From: Amorphophallus konjac
Taxonomy: Eukaryota; Streptophyta; Magnoliopsida; Alismatales; Araceae
Direction: 5' to 3'
Assembly (NCBI GenBank): GCA_022559845.1
Contig: CM040126.1
Location: 48,168,458-48,232,457 of the forward strand
Length of the DNA stretch: 64,000 bases
The notes below the pieces were generated by a model. It had not been told where the DNA came from. It searched no databases and saw only the letters and a list, made by a program, of their open reading frames with translations. How positions within the stretch are numbered: the first letter of the stretch is position 1; each line of letters begins with the position of its first letter. Of this stretch, positions 34,453 through 45,093 are shown one piece after another. The translations under genes were made by a program, and so were the position numbers.

Positions 34453-36315
34453 TCATTCAATAGTTTTGGATACCCAAACCTTCTTGGGTCCCGGATGGTT
34501 AGTTGCACCTCTGATGGGTGCCTTCCACATTCTCTGGGCAAGCATATCATCAAAATTCATCAAATCACAATCATGCATAGTATGCCCAAACTTTCCACAA
34601 TAATGACAACATTTTGAAGACTTCACAGAATTCTTATAAACATGATAATCAAATCTCTGTGATTTAGCATGAATGTTATCATTATAAGTATGAAAATTTC
34701 TCTTCTTCACAACAGGATGAGCATGGAATTTCTTTGGGTTGGCGAAAGGATAATTATTTTTTACTTTGAAATTCTTTTTCTTCCATTTACTTGCCAACAC
34801 TGTGACACACGGTGTCCTAGCTTTCCACATTTAAAATAAACAACCCTTTTTCTTTTGGAAACAAGTTCATTTTTATATGCTTTCAAGTCATCCGATTTCA
34901 TAATGAAACAATCATTCATCAAATGACTATGCTTACCATAATAATGACAATTGACATTTGTTAATTTTGGAGCATGGTTTTTATGACTTTTGTGAGCATG
35001 AATCCTATTGTTCCTAGGTTGAGCCTGAGCTTTGGGATTTGGTTTCTCAACACAAGAAGCATTTGACATATTTGAGGAACATGAAACATGCACAAAAGAT
35101 GTTTGAGTCTTTAGTCCAAAGGTTTTCTTTTTGGTGGGTTCATACCCAAGACCTTCTCTTTAAAAATTTACCTTGGTCCCCAAAATCTTGTTCAGATTCT
35201 CTTCCTCGTTCACAAACTTAGACAAAGAAGCATTCAGATCAAGAATTTTTTTTTCAAGTGATGTAATATGCAATTTATAGGAAATGATCTAATTATCACA
35301 AGAAATGACTTTTTCATTCAATTGGGCATTGATGGTTTTGTAGCTTTCCATCTTTTGTTCTAACACATGCATCTCTTCACAATCATCAACAACCAAACTT
35401 TCCCCTTTTTCAAAAGCAAGTAATTTTTTAGACATGGTTGTATTTAGATATTTCAGTTTTTCATTTTCAGATTTTAACAAAGCATTTTCTTTTTCATGAA
35501 ACTTCATGCTGCCTTCAACCAGAGATATCTGAATCAATATAGCAATGTTTTCCTTTTTAAGTTCTTCATTTTCACTTGCAAGTTTATCATTCATAATCAA
35601 TTCATTGCAAATATCTTGATCAATAGAGTTTGATTCCATTTTATTTCTTAGATCTTTTTCAGTTTTCTCCAATTGATCGATTTTGTTCTTGAGGGTAACA
35701 TTTTCATTTCTCAAACAAGCAATGGTTTCTTTGTGACATTTAACATCATACTCTAAAAGTTCAGAAGTTATCAAGCTCAGAACATTTATCACAAGATTCA
35801 TTTTCATGGAGCATGTTTTCAGATTTCTTTTTCAATTTTCTATTTTTCGACTTGACTTACTTATATTATTTTTCCAACTCATCATAAGCATCAATAAGAT
35901 CATCAAGAATAAATTCTTCAGAATCAGAATTTACCTCTTCTGCATTTTCGTCACTTTGTTGATCAGCATCATCCGTCATGAGACATTTTTACCTTTCCTT
36001 CTCTTGAGCTTTGATCAACCGGTCTATAAGCTCCTTTGTCGTCCTACAAGAAGATACAAATGGATACTTGTTAGTACTCACGGAAGCTTTCAATAAACTA
36101 AAAGAAGTAATATTATCATGGTGCATCATCTTATCCTGATTGGACCACTTGGTCTCATCTAGAGGTCATATGTGTGGACCATGACAAATCAATTTCCAGA
36201 GACTAGGATTAATAGAATTGATCACCACACACAGTTTGCCTAGCCATGAATTAAAGTCCGAACCAGTAAAGATTGGCAAACAATTCATTGAGATATGTTC
36301 AGCAGGAAAATTCAT
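34453..36315 (-). pseudogene. Sirevirus-like gag with coiled coil and zinc knuckles
   Basis: Starts at ATG 36315 (MNFPAEHISMNCLPIF), about 60 bp inside the primer site. The first part (FTGSDFNSWLGKLCVVINSI) matches the N-terminus of copia gag. A frame-disrupting TGA follows near 36165, then a TTKELIDRLIKAQEKE segment. 35289-35807 is a long heptad-rich coiled coil (LKNKIDQLEKTEKDLRNKM). 34453-35093 carries CCHC-type knuckles: CHYYGKHSHLMNDC (first Cys pair altered), YFKCGKLGHRVSQC and CHYCGKFGHTMHDC. It ends GPKKVWVSKTIE, the usual linker before protease, but no protease follows. Several stops and shifts make it a relic. The protein would form the particle and bind RNA. Confidence 0.85.
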
Positions 36316-36375
36316 GATTGTAGAATGCACTATGATCACTCTGTAGATCGTTAGATCTAGGGACAACAGAGCCTT

Positions 36376-36387
36376 GCTCTGATACCA
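36376..36387 (-). other. Primer-binding site of the copia element (tRNA-Met)
   Basis: TGGTATCAGAGC on the minus strand, two bases after the 5' LTR end at 36390. Confidence 0.9.
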
Positions 36388-36682
36388 ATTGTTGGGTCCC
36401 GTAGTGTAGGAACACGGATCTAGAGGGGGGGGTGAATAGATCCTTCTACTAAAAATTATGTCCAAATAAAAACATAAAATAACACACAGTGGAATTAACA
36501 AGGTTGGTAAGATTGAGAAATTTAATCTAAAAAGATTTAAACTTAATTCACTCAATCTCACCGTGCTCACACGATTGCATAAACAGATAAGATAGTGAAG
36601 CACACAATCACAAAGATTATACCACAAGACACATGGATTTTTAAGGTGGTTCGGGACCACGATGGGCTCCCTACGTCCACCC

Positions 36683-36922
36683 CTCACCAAACTGGTGAGG
36701 CTTCACTGCTGTAAAAATAGTCCGGGGATAAATCCCCCCCCACACACGGAGGCAAGCTCCACCACACACACATAGGACAATGCCTACACAACCACACGGG
36801 AGTAAACTCCCAACCACACATGGGGAACACACCCCTGGATACACCCAACCACACACGCGGATATACTCCGCACAAATCGACACACACACGTCAACACAAA
36901 CACTCGGAGAACCCTTTCTCCG
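36683..36922. repeat. Micro-hairpin array in the leader part of the copia LTR
   Basis: At least eight short stem-loops separated by CACACA-like spacers: CTCACC/GGTGAG (36683-36699), GGGG/CCCC (36724-36737), GGAG/CTCC (36748-36760), AGG/CCT (36774-36785), GGGAG/CTCCC (36798-36811), GGGG/CCCC (36822-36835), GCGGA/TCCGC (36857-36871) and CGGAGAA/TTCTCCG (36905-36922). It lies near the 3' end of the LTR in element orientation, so it should be in the genomic RNA leader. The second element has an equivalent array with other stem sequences at 51690-51960. Confidence 0.8.
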
Positions 36923-37445
36923 AACACCCACACAAAGTATTCTTTCAGATGTATATGAAACGAAGACAAATATATGCTATGACCCCCCAAACAAACTCTA
37001 TAGATAAAAACTAGAAAGATGCATCAAGAATAAAGCTCCACCTTCTTCAACAAAATCTGGTTCTCCTTGGCTCGTTGATGGGTGTTCACGATTTCGACAT
37101 CATCTTCTTCCTCTTCTCTAGCCGCTCCTCTTTTCCTTCTTCCACGAGCTCCAGATCTTCACGGATATAGATGATATCCTCCTTACAAGAGCTCCACCAC
37201 GTTTTCCCCCCTTTTCTTCACCTATACGAAAGAACAAATGAGCATTAGGGTTCATCTCCTCACAAATTCGTAGCTATTATATATACAACACAAAGAGTGG
37301 AAAAAAGACACATAAAACCTTCCTAAAACATGTTAGAAACACCCTAATATGTTTAGGAACCTTTGGGGGGTAGTTTGGTAATGATTCATAGGGTTTTCAT
37401 TGGGTTTTGAAGACTTCCGTAAACTCCCATCGTGGACCTTCCGGA

Positions 37446-37651
37446 AGGTGTCGACACCTGGTGTCGACACCTACACCCCACACACACAAAATCATGAAAA
37501 ACAGAACTCCGCCAGATAGGTGTCGACACCTGGTGTCGACACCTTCTGGGCAGCTACACTGGATTGAGCGAGTGAGCACTAGGTGTCGATACCAGGTGTC
37601 GACACCTTCTGCCCAGCAAGCACTAGGTGTCGACACCAGGTGTCGACACCT
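37446..37651. repeat. Array of tandem GGTGTCGACACC palindromes in the copia LTR
   Basis: Four units, each two adjacent 12-bp palindromes containing the GTCGAC core, at 37446, 37518, 37581 and 37625. The truncated LTR has three units. Palindrome arrays in the LTR are a Sirevirus hallmark. Confidence 0.85.
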
Positions 37652-39090
37652 TCTGCCTAGCTCAAAGACTACATAATGCAGTCGAAAGTAGTCCGAAAAA
37701 CCTTCAATCCCAATTGAAAATTTGATTTTTCCAAGTGAAAAACATGCATTAGAAGGTCTTAAAAACATCATTCAACCTTGGATTCAAGAAGGAATATGGA
37801 AAGTTAAATGAGCAAGAGGCTACCACAAGACTATCATGAGAATCATGCATGAAGGGCACTTGAGAACCCATTTCATGAAAAATACTTCAAACCCATTCAT
37901 GGGACCATCAACAAGGGTATTGCAACCCATACACAATATGCATGAAAACTCATGAATACCAAGATAGTTTCCATCACATGAGCACGCTAGCATTCAAATG
38001 AGCATTAAGCCATTACACCAATACAAGATTAGCATGCAAGTGAAGCTTGAGCACTATGAACCAAATTCACCTCCTTTAGCTCAAGGATGATATACATGAA
38101 AATCCATTTAATCATGTATATGTCTTCTCATATCAATCAACAAAAACACATTCCACCATATGACAAGTTTTTGTTGTGATGAAATTGAATCTCTCAATTG
38201 TCGAAATACAAAGGCATGAAAGCTCAACCTCAACCTCCTCCAATTCAAGCACACAAGGTGGATAATAGATATTACTATGATCCACTTGATATGGGAGGAT
38301 ATAAAAACCATCCTTGGACCTGCAAAATCACAAGAGTATCAAGTTACCATATGTATGAAAGTTAAGAGCTCGTAAACTTGATTCTTCCAAAAGAACCTCC
38401 ATAACTTGTCAACCATCCAAATGCTCATTGCATAAATAAATGTTTCCATAAAGACATAAGTCACAAGCTTTGACATTTGAAGCACTTGAATCTTCCATCG
38501 CATCCAAGGCATATACAATGATATGGGAGCTCAACCATTCAATAGCATTCTTGTATCTTCATAGCCTTCTACATCAAGATGCTTCAATACGCACATGTAG
38601 ACAATAATGCCAAATGCAAAGGCATGTACAATAGCATTAGAACTCATTCATTCAAATGGTATTCTTGTTGATAAAAGCTAACATTCATGAAGCAGTATTT
38701 TCATGAGGAGCATTGTCTTCACATGCATCTCACACATAAGTAAATATCCAATCATGCAAACATGTTTTCTCATGAATTCTCATTGAGTACAAGGCATATG
38801 CATTCTTTCAAGCCTGTTTCACACAAAGTCTTTCTCATTGAATACAAAGTAATCTCACCAAGTGTATATGCAATGTGCTAACATCAAAGCACGTATGAGC
38901 CTTATAGAGTCACAAATACATCCACATGATGATATCCCAATAACAACATTTTGTAATTAACTCCACAATCATTTCAAACTTCAAAGTTAGAGGATAAGGA
39001 GTTCAAGCACATGAAGAACATGAATAACCATTCAAGCACAAGACCAAGCAACAAAGTCATTTTGTAATTATCAAAATCACATACACAACA

Positions 39091-39735
39091 GGAACCTCGA
39101 TCCAAGCGATCTCATGACCGAAAAAAAGGAAGGACCGAGAGTCAGAAATGTTGGGGGAGGCACGAACACTCTTTTGCCCTCTGGGGGTTTCATCTCATTC
39201 CTATAAATAGAGACTCTGGGGGGAACACGAAGGACATCCTGAGTTCCTTTGGCGGTCAAAGAAACTCTCGTGAAGATGTCATCGTCTAAGAAGTCAGTTC
39301 CCGCCAAACGTCTGTGCTTCCGAAAGGAAGCCCTGCCGGTGTCGGACCAGCCATCAGGCGAAAGCAGTGGCGGCGATGTTTCGAAGGAATACAAGCAGGG
39401 GTACCTGTAAGGGTGGCGGGACGCCTTGGCGAAGGTGGACCGCCTGTTTTGTAACAAGGGGGTGACGAACCTCCAACCTGACACGTTCCGTCCCAAAGAG
39501 GACGAGTAACCGCTTGTACCCTCTTCCCCTATCAATATAATTTCCTTTTCTGCAACCTTTCTTTGCATGATGGATGCTTGATCTTTGTGTGATGTGGTTG
39601 CCGTCAAATGAAGGATAGCATCCATCGCAGGTAGGGGTTAGCTTTACGAAGCGGAGTTCTTCCCCTATAAGTAGCAGGGTTTGTCGATGATTCTAATATT
39701 AGTAGGGCTTATCTTCATGCTCATAATTCATCACT
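39091..39735 (+). other. Promoter-like fragment of unknown origin, perhaps an LTR piece
   Basis: Contains TATAAATAG at 39202-39210, a short leader, the broken ORF at 39276-39509 and a possible 3' end (ATCAATATAATTTCC near 39530). The layout resembles an LTR or a captured small gene. Neither terminus is recognisable; it starts exactly where the copia LTR ends. Confidence 0.45.
39276..39509 (+). pseudogene. 77-residue ORF with one premature stop
   Basis: ATG at 39276, 66 bp after a TATAAATAG box, begins a frame (MSSSKKSVPAKRLCFRKEAL) that runs to TAA at 39507-39509 with one internal TAA at 39408-39410. The downstream half (GWRDALAKVDRLFCNKGV) reads as ordinary protein. I do not recognise the family. 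Composition and placement suggest a real small gene, or an accessory ORF of a retroelement, broken by one nonsense change. Confidence 0.4.
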
Positions 39736-40010
39736 AGGATCCATTTGTCACCCTTCATGCGCATTTGTCCCCCTGTTGATATATTTGTCACCACTAATAG
39801 GCATTTTTCACTTTTAGCATGCAGTAGCCGTCGCCTTCGCTCCTGGGAGACGTCGTCTTTGTGCATTTTTCACTGTTAAGAGCATTTTGTCATCCATTAT
39901 GCACATTTGTCACCCCTGTTAACCTATTTGTCACCCCTAATGTGTATTTGTTACCTCTGTCAATTTATTTGTCACCAATAATATGCATTCATCACTCTCG
40001 TCATACATTT
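39736..40010 (+). repeat. Foldback-element arm, copy E
   Basis: Serial CATTTGTCACC/CTATTTGTCACC units around a GCAGTAGCCGTCGCCTTCGCT segment. It is inverted relative to 40625-40990, so 39736-40990 could fold back on itself with an AT-rich centre. Confidence 0.7.
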
Positions 40011-40624
40011 TACTCTGCTGCTCTCACATACGGAAGGTGAACCCAAAAGAGAAAATAAATATAATAATTATAAAAATCCATAAACAATGATAATCAATAA
40101 ATACATGACTTTCTGACAAATCATGAAAATGATATTCAATTAATATAATAATGGTAAAAGTCTAATAGAAGGTCACTGATGCTGAACAAAGTCTTCAGAA
40201 TGCAAGGTTGAGGGACATGTTGGTAGGTCGTGGGCTATTAAAGGATTCCAAATATGTGACAACTGTTGAACAAATATGGCTTAATAATATATGTACTACG
40301 AATTATTATAATGTAGTGTGTCTATTGTATTTGAACTTGCTCAATTTCCACCCACTCTGTTGTATTTCCTTCATTCGTGACTTTTGTCATGTTTACATAA
40401 TCACCTTGTGGTATTGTCCATTTCACAGAGGCATACCCTAACATCACCTTGTGGATGGCAACATCGCAACCTTTGGTTTTCAATTTTTATGATTTTTTTT
40501 ATTTTTTATATTTACTTTTTTTAAAATTATACTATTATATTTATTAATTGTCCCTCTTGCAACAGAAAGAAGAACATGTTTTGAAGTTTTGGAGCCAGTT
40601 AGTCAGATAAGTCAAAATCAAGCG
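40011..40624. other. AT-rich centre between foldback arms
   Basis: No gene, RNA gene or repeat recognised; T-rich low-complexity stretch near 40480-40540. Confidence 0.45.
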
Positions 40625-41010
40625 CGACGGCTAACACCGCATAGTGGTGACAAATAGTCATCAGTGGTGACAAATAGGCTTCGAGGATGACATATGTCTC
40701 TTAAGGGTGATAAATTGATAACAGAAGGCACAATATGTTATGAAGCGAAACAAACCCGACGCCTAGTGTAGGATAAGGGTGATAAATATCTCGTTATGAG
40801 TGACAAATAGTCCATTAGAAGTGACAAATAACTATGTAACGGTGACAAATAGTTTATGGCAGTGAAACTTGAAGAAACTGAAGTTCGTTTGTAGGGTTTA
40901 ACTGTGTATGGGCTTCCTAATAACTCTACCAAAACGGATCTGAAACTTTCCTAGTCATCAAATGACACTGATTAAACTCATCTAAGATCAAGGAATGAGA
41001 TTATCTCCAG
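40625..41010 (-). repeat. Foldback-element arm, copy F
   Basis: Reverse complement of copies A and D: GACGGCTAACACCGCATAG, then GTGACAAATAG units, then a GAAACTTGAAGAAACTGAAG stretch, then ATGAGATTATCTCCAGTTTA matching the outermost part of copy A. This outer limit near 41010 is the best candidate for a true element end. Confidence 0.75.
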
Positions 41011-41399
41011 TTTACGGTACCTGATAAGCGTCTGAACAGATAAACTGCTATGTTTACAGATGAAAGAGTTTTTTATCAGGATTCTGTCAAGAGTCCTTCT
41101 TTGTCATAACAACATCTGTTTGTCTCCATACCATGCGAAGAGGGAGTGCTTACATAACGAAGTGAAAACCACGTACAGACAAAAAAATGAGAAGAAAGGG
41201 CGTGCAACCAGAAAAACTAGGGTGACTATCGTGTGTCTACGAGAAGAAGGTGACTCAAGCAACATCAAAGGGAATTCAAGTGGATAAAATCTTTTATTTT
41301 TCTGAATTCCCATTGGTCCACTTGCCAATAACCATAAAATAATTACAAAACTGACGAAAAACCATAAAAGTGCTAATTAATAAATATAATAATATAATA
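41011..41399. other. Unassigned spacer
   Basis: AT-rich with short unrelated frames. No domain or terminal repeat seen. Confidence 0.4.
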
Positions 41400-41812
41400 A
41401 TATTTATTAATAATAGGAAGGGTGGAAAACTATTTAATTATTTATCAAAATATTTCGACGGATAAAGGTTTGTTGGAGATACGTCGGCAAGTTTCCGACG
41501 AATGTTCGACCTTAAATTTATCCGTCATAAACTATTCATGTATTTTAAACTGCATTTATTTATTTTCGACGAAACAGATTTTTGTCAGAGATACGTCAGA
41601 AATATTCGACGTTAATTTCGACGTTAATTTTTTCTGTCAAAAGTTTCGGACATATTTTAGACAAAAATATTATGTCGAAAAGTAGTCCGTAATTACTGAT
41701 GAATTTGTGACACAATATATTTCCGTCAGAAAGACAAAACATTTCGATGTATTACCGACGAAAACTTTTTAGTCGAAAAATACCGTCGGTATTTTTCATT
41801 TTTCTTGTAATG
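41400..41812. mobile_element. Terminal fragment of a CACTA-type element
   Basis: The right end reads GGTATTTTTCATTTTTCTTG then TAATG at 41812. Its complement, CATTACAAGAAAAATG, is the common plant CACTACAAGAAAA terminus with one C-to-T change. Subterminal TTTCGACGG/TTCCGACGAA repeats in both orientations fill about 41445-41790. The other end is not visible. Confidence 0.7.
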
Positions 41813-41819
41813 ATTCGAA

Positions 41820-44700
41820 GCCAGCGTGGGTTGTTCATGTGATTATTTTCGACGTGATTTGGCCGTTTCGGCCCGTGAGACCTTCAGTGGACGTAGGGGG
41901 ATGGATACCCTACTCTTTTCCTGCATTCTCTCATGATTTGGAGCCGAACGGTGCGAGTTTGAGAGGGTTTTTGAGCTTTAAGGGTGAAATCATGTTCGGG
42001 GGGTGTGATGTGAAATCACCGTTCTAGGTGATGATTTTCACATTAAATGGTAAAATATGAACCCCTGGGATGTTAGGATTCGTTTCCCGCTAGTTTGAAT
42101 CCGTTTGGATGTGATTTGGGCTCGGTACAAGGCCGTTTCCCCGCGTGAGTCATTTTGGGTCGATTCGTGGGAATCGCCCGTTTTTAGCCTTTTGTGGATA
42201 GTTTGATCCCTTCCGGCTTGTGGAAGGTTGATATCGACTCTAGGAATGCTTCCCCGTCGTTTAGGAGCGATTGGGGCGTGGAAAGATCAGGTTTTGTGAG
42301 GTCTTGCAGATTTCGGGCCGGAGGCTGACCGCGGTTCCGCAGAAACCGCGTTCGACTCTCGACCTTAAAAGCGGTTGGCCTTGAACCGCGTCTACTTTTC
42401 AGTCCTTGTTGGTTTGACGTGTAAGGCGGTGGAAGAACGTGGTTAGGCTTCAACTGCGTTTGACGGCCGCGATTATCTTGAAACCGCGTCTGCCTATCTT
42501 CGTCTCCACCTGCTTTATCTTCTTCTAGAAACGGTTTGTGGCGTACCGCGGCTAGGATGCCCGCGGCTAACGCTTAACCGTGTCTAGATGACTGCGGTTA
42601 GCCTGGAACCGCGCTGTCTCCGAGTCGACTCTGCCTCGTGAAGCGTCGACTCTATCTTCTTATTCTCTCTTTATGTGTTTTCCGTTCATAGGCCAGAAGC
42701 GATTCGCTTGGAACCATGTCTATGGAGCGACGGTTTGTCTGAAATTGCGGCCTTGATGACTGCGGCTAGATCTTAACTGCGGCTAGGTTCTATCCATCAG
42801 CGGCGGTTTGCCTGAAACTGCGGCTATCTTCTGGATGTTTCTTCGTCGGTTTGGCCTCCAGTTGGCTTGGACTTCGACCCCTTTGGGTAGCCCATTGTTC
42901 CGTGGATGTCTTGGACGTCCTATGAGGGCTGTGACCGTGTTATAGGGTGTCTGGGAGTGCCATTATACCGAGCAGTGTTTCGTGTTATTTCAGGGGTCCT
43001 TATGGTTCCTGGTCAACCCGGTTGTGACTCAGTAGTTGACACGTGACCTCGTGAGTGTCTCGTCTATCCTGTGAGGATCGAGACTCTGGTTTTGGACGCT
43101 TGCAAGTATCGTCGTATCTTGATTTGCATGTCCATATGGTGTGAGGGCTTTGGTAATCCCTCATGTTCCGTGCTTCGTGTTATGTGGAATTGTGAGTCCG
43201 ATGAGCGGCGCCCTAAGGGCTGTGAACTTTCATTAATATGTGGACTCGGCTGCTGTGTGCCGTCTTCCATGTGTTTTACCGTAATTTGGTTTAGGGACTA
43301 GGCTGATTAACAGTGTGTTACCGTGATGTGCAACGATCTTGACTCGAGTCTTGTGACTCAAGGATCGTTGTGAGCAGGTCTAGTTGATTGTCCCGAGTCT
43401 TGTGGCAGTTGTATACTACATTATGCTCCATAGTACGTGTGATAGGTGCGTGTTTACCATGTCTGTACTTCGGTGTTCGCTGTTTTGAGTCTCTATGTCT
43501 AATGAGCCTCCACTAGTAGAAACCTGATGACACTTTCCTGTGTGTCGGCCCACCTGGGAGTGGTGGCGGGCGAGTTCCTGGTTGAGACGGTTTGCAGGCT
43601 GGTTGTCGTGGGCCCCTTTTTCTTGCCGTGAGAGTCCTACGGGAGGGGAAAACCAGCTAGAGGCCTAGCTCAAGACATTGAGCTTGTGTGTGCACACGTG
43701 ATCAGGGGCGTTGGACCAGCGCCAACGGGCGTGACTCTGACTAGTCACTCGTTACTTGGTACTTCGTTCTTGTCTAGTGTCTCAGTTACCGCCATTCTAG
43801 GCGAGTGGGAGATGCTTGAGGCATAGTGTAAGACGTCAGTGGACGCATCTGACTTTTCTTCTAGTGAGGAGGTGCTTCTGTCACACGACACGATAACTTG
43901 TGGCTTTCGTGACTATTTTTCGTCACTGTTGACGTAACTTGCTGGGTAGTCTATGTTCGACTTTACCCGAGGTCAGTGTAGCGTACACGACAGTGGGATC
44001 GTGTATGTCTAATGCTTTAGACCATGTCGATCTTTTGTAGGGCCTTTGCCTATTTCTGTAGGCCTTCGTGATATGGGTTTTGTGATTTGACAATGGATCG
44101 GTAATGCCCAACTTTGTGAGATCGAGGTTCACCTTTCTGTTGTTGTTTGGAGAAGCTTAGAGGGACGAGGCTCGATCAGCTGCCGTGTTTCCATGGTATG
44201 TCTTTGCCTCTTTACTTTTGCTATTCCTACTCCTGCTATTATTGTTGTTACTGCTTTGCTTTAGTTGTTAGCACTGTTGTTACTACGTTGTTTCGTGGTA
44301 GGGTTCTGCGGGATCCCTACTGAGCCAGTAAGACGAGGCTCACCTCCTGACTTTTCAGATATAGCTGTTCTTCCTCGTGCTTGGAGGTGCAGTACCTGGT
44401 TCTTAGTTTCCAGCGTTTGCCAGTGTCGGGCTTCCCCTGACTTGAGAGTACGTTCTCTTTTCTGTTATACTGTACTTTAGTTGGACTGGACTATGCTAGT
44501 TTTAATTGTTATAGAAAATATAATTTTATTTCTGATATTTTAACAATCCTGATCATAGTAATTAATTATTTACTATTTTATCTGGAAGTTCAATATACTT
44601 CACACACTCTTTTTTATCCCTTCGGAGCTTTACCGCTCTTGGGAGGCCTCTTAGAATCCAAGTGGTATCGGGTTTACTCGGTATCTGGAGTCTGGGTCAT
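41820..44700. other. Unassigned moderately GC-rich block, possibly LTR-derived
   Basis: No domain-bearing frame. 42330-42830 has many short CCGCG/CGCGG and AACCGCG/GCGGTT motifs in both orientations, and 43339-43380 has an imperfect palindrome (CAACGATCTTGACTC paired with GAGTCAAGGATCGTTG-like sequence). The end, CGGTATCTGGAGTCTGGGTC then ATCACA, resembles the end of a gypsy LTR. I could not find a matching start or a target duplication. Confidence 0.35.
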
Positions 44701-44704
44701 CACA

Positions 44705-45093
44705 GTAGGTATAACATACCACTTACCTACGGCATTGTTGGTAGGTAGTTCAATATGACTATCTATTCCTACGGCTCAACTGAAACCGTAGGTATGACAT
44801 ACCACTTACCTACGGCATTGTCGGTAGGTAGTTCAATATTACTATCTATTCCTACGGTGCTACCGAACCGCAGGTATGACATACCACTTATCTACGACAT
44901 TATCAGTAGGTAGTTCAATATGGCTACTATTCCTACAGTGCTACCGAGCTGTAGGTAGTGTATGACATATACCTACGATAGTGACAGTAGGTAACAAAAT
45001 AACCTAAAAACTCATTGGTATAGGCCCATAAATACCAACGACTTGCAATATCGTAGGTAGGTGTCGTAGGTAAAAGCCAGTTTTCTTGTAGTA
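44705..45093. mobile_element. CACTA-type terminal fragment with 82-bp tandem repeats
   Basis: Three full copies and part of a fourth of an ~82-bp unit (near 44706, 44788, 44871, 44951), each containing CTACGGCATTG-TCGGTAGGTAG in inverted order. The right end, GCCAGTTTTCTTGTAGTA at 45093, is the complement of TACTACAAGAAAACTGGC, one base from CACTACAAGAAAA. Harbinger transposase coding begins at the next base, so this end marks an insertion into it. Confidence 0.65.

Larger units (their letters stand above)
22345..39090 (-). mobile_element. Sirevirus-like Ty1/copia element, gag-only, interrupted by a gypsy element
   Basis: Minus-strand LTR element. The 5' LTR is 36390-39090 (2701 bp, TGTTG..CAACA). 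A primer-binding site complementary to initiator tRNA-Met lies just inside it. A gag relic with zinc knuckles is at 34453-36315. A purine tract borders the 3' LTR at 24146. The 3' LTR (22345-24145) lacks about 850 bp of its far end. Taking out the inserted gypsy element at 25843-33226 leaves about 3 kb between gag and the 3' LTR, with no protease, integrase or reverse transcriptase, so it is a non-autonomous gag-only derivative. No matching target duplication survives. Confidence 0.85.
36390..39090 (-). repeat. 5' LTR of the copia element
   Basis: 2701 bp, TGTTGGGTCC..CACAACA on the plus strand. Its distal half matches the truncated LTR at 22345-24145. It holds four tandem GGTGTCGACACC palindrome pairs (37446, 37518, 37581, 37625) and the micro-hairpin array at 36683-36922. 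Confidence 0.9.

Noticed and set aside
37446..37651. CRISPR-like regular repeats
   Set aside because: The repeats are palindromes inside LTRs of a plant retrotransposon, with non-unique spacers; no cas genes and a eukaryotic context.
42004..44704. Solo LTR with TGTGATG..CATCACA ends
   Set aside because: The inverted ends are suggestive, but flanking 5-bp sequences do not match and no second copy is present; kept as unassigned.
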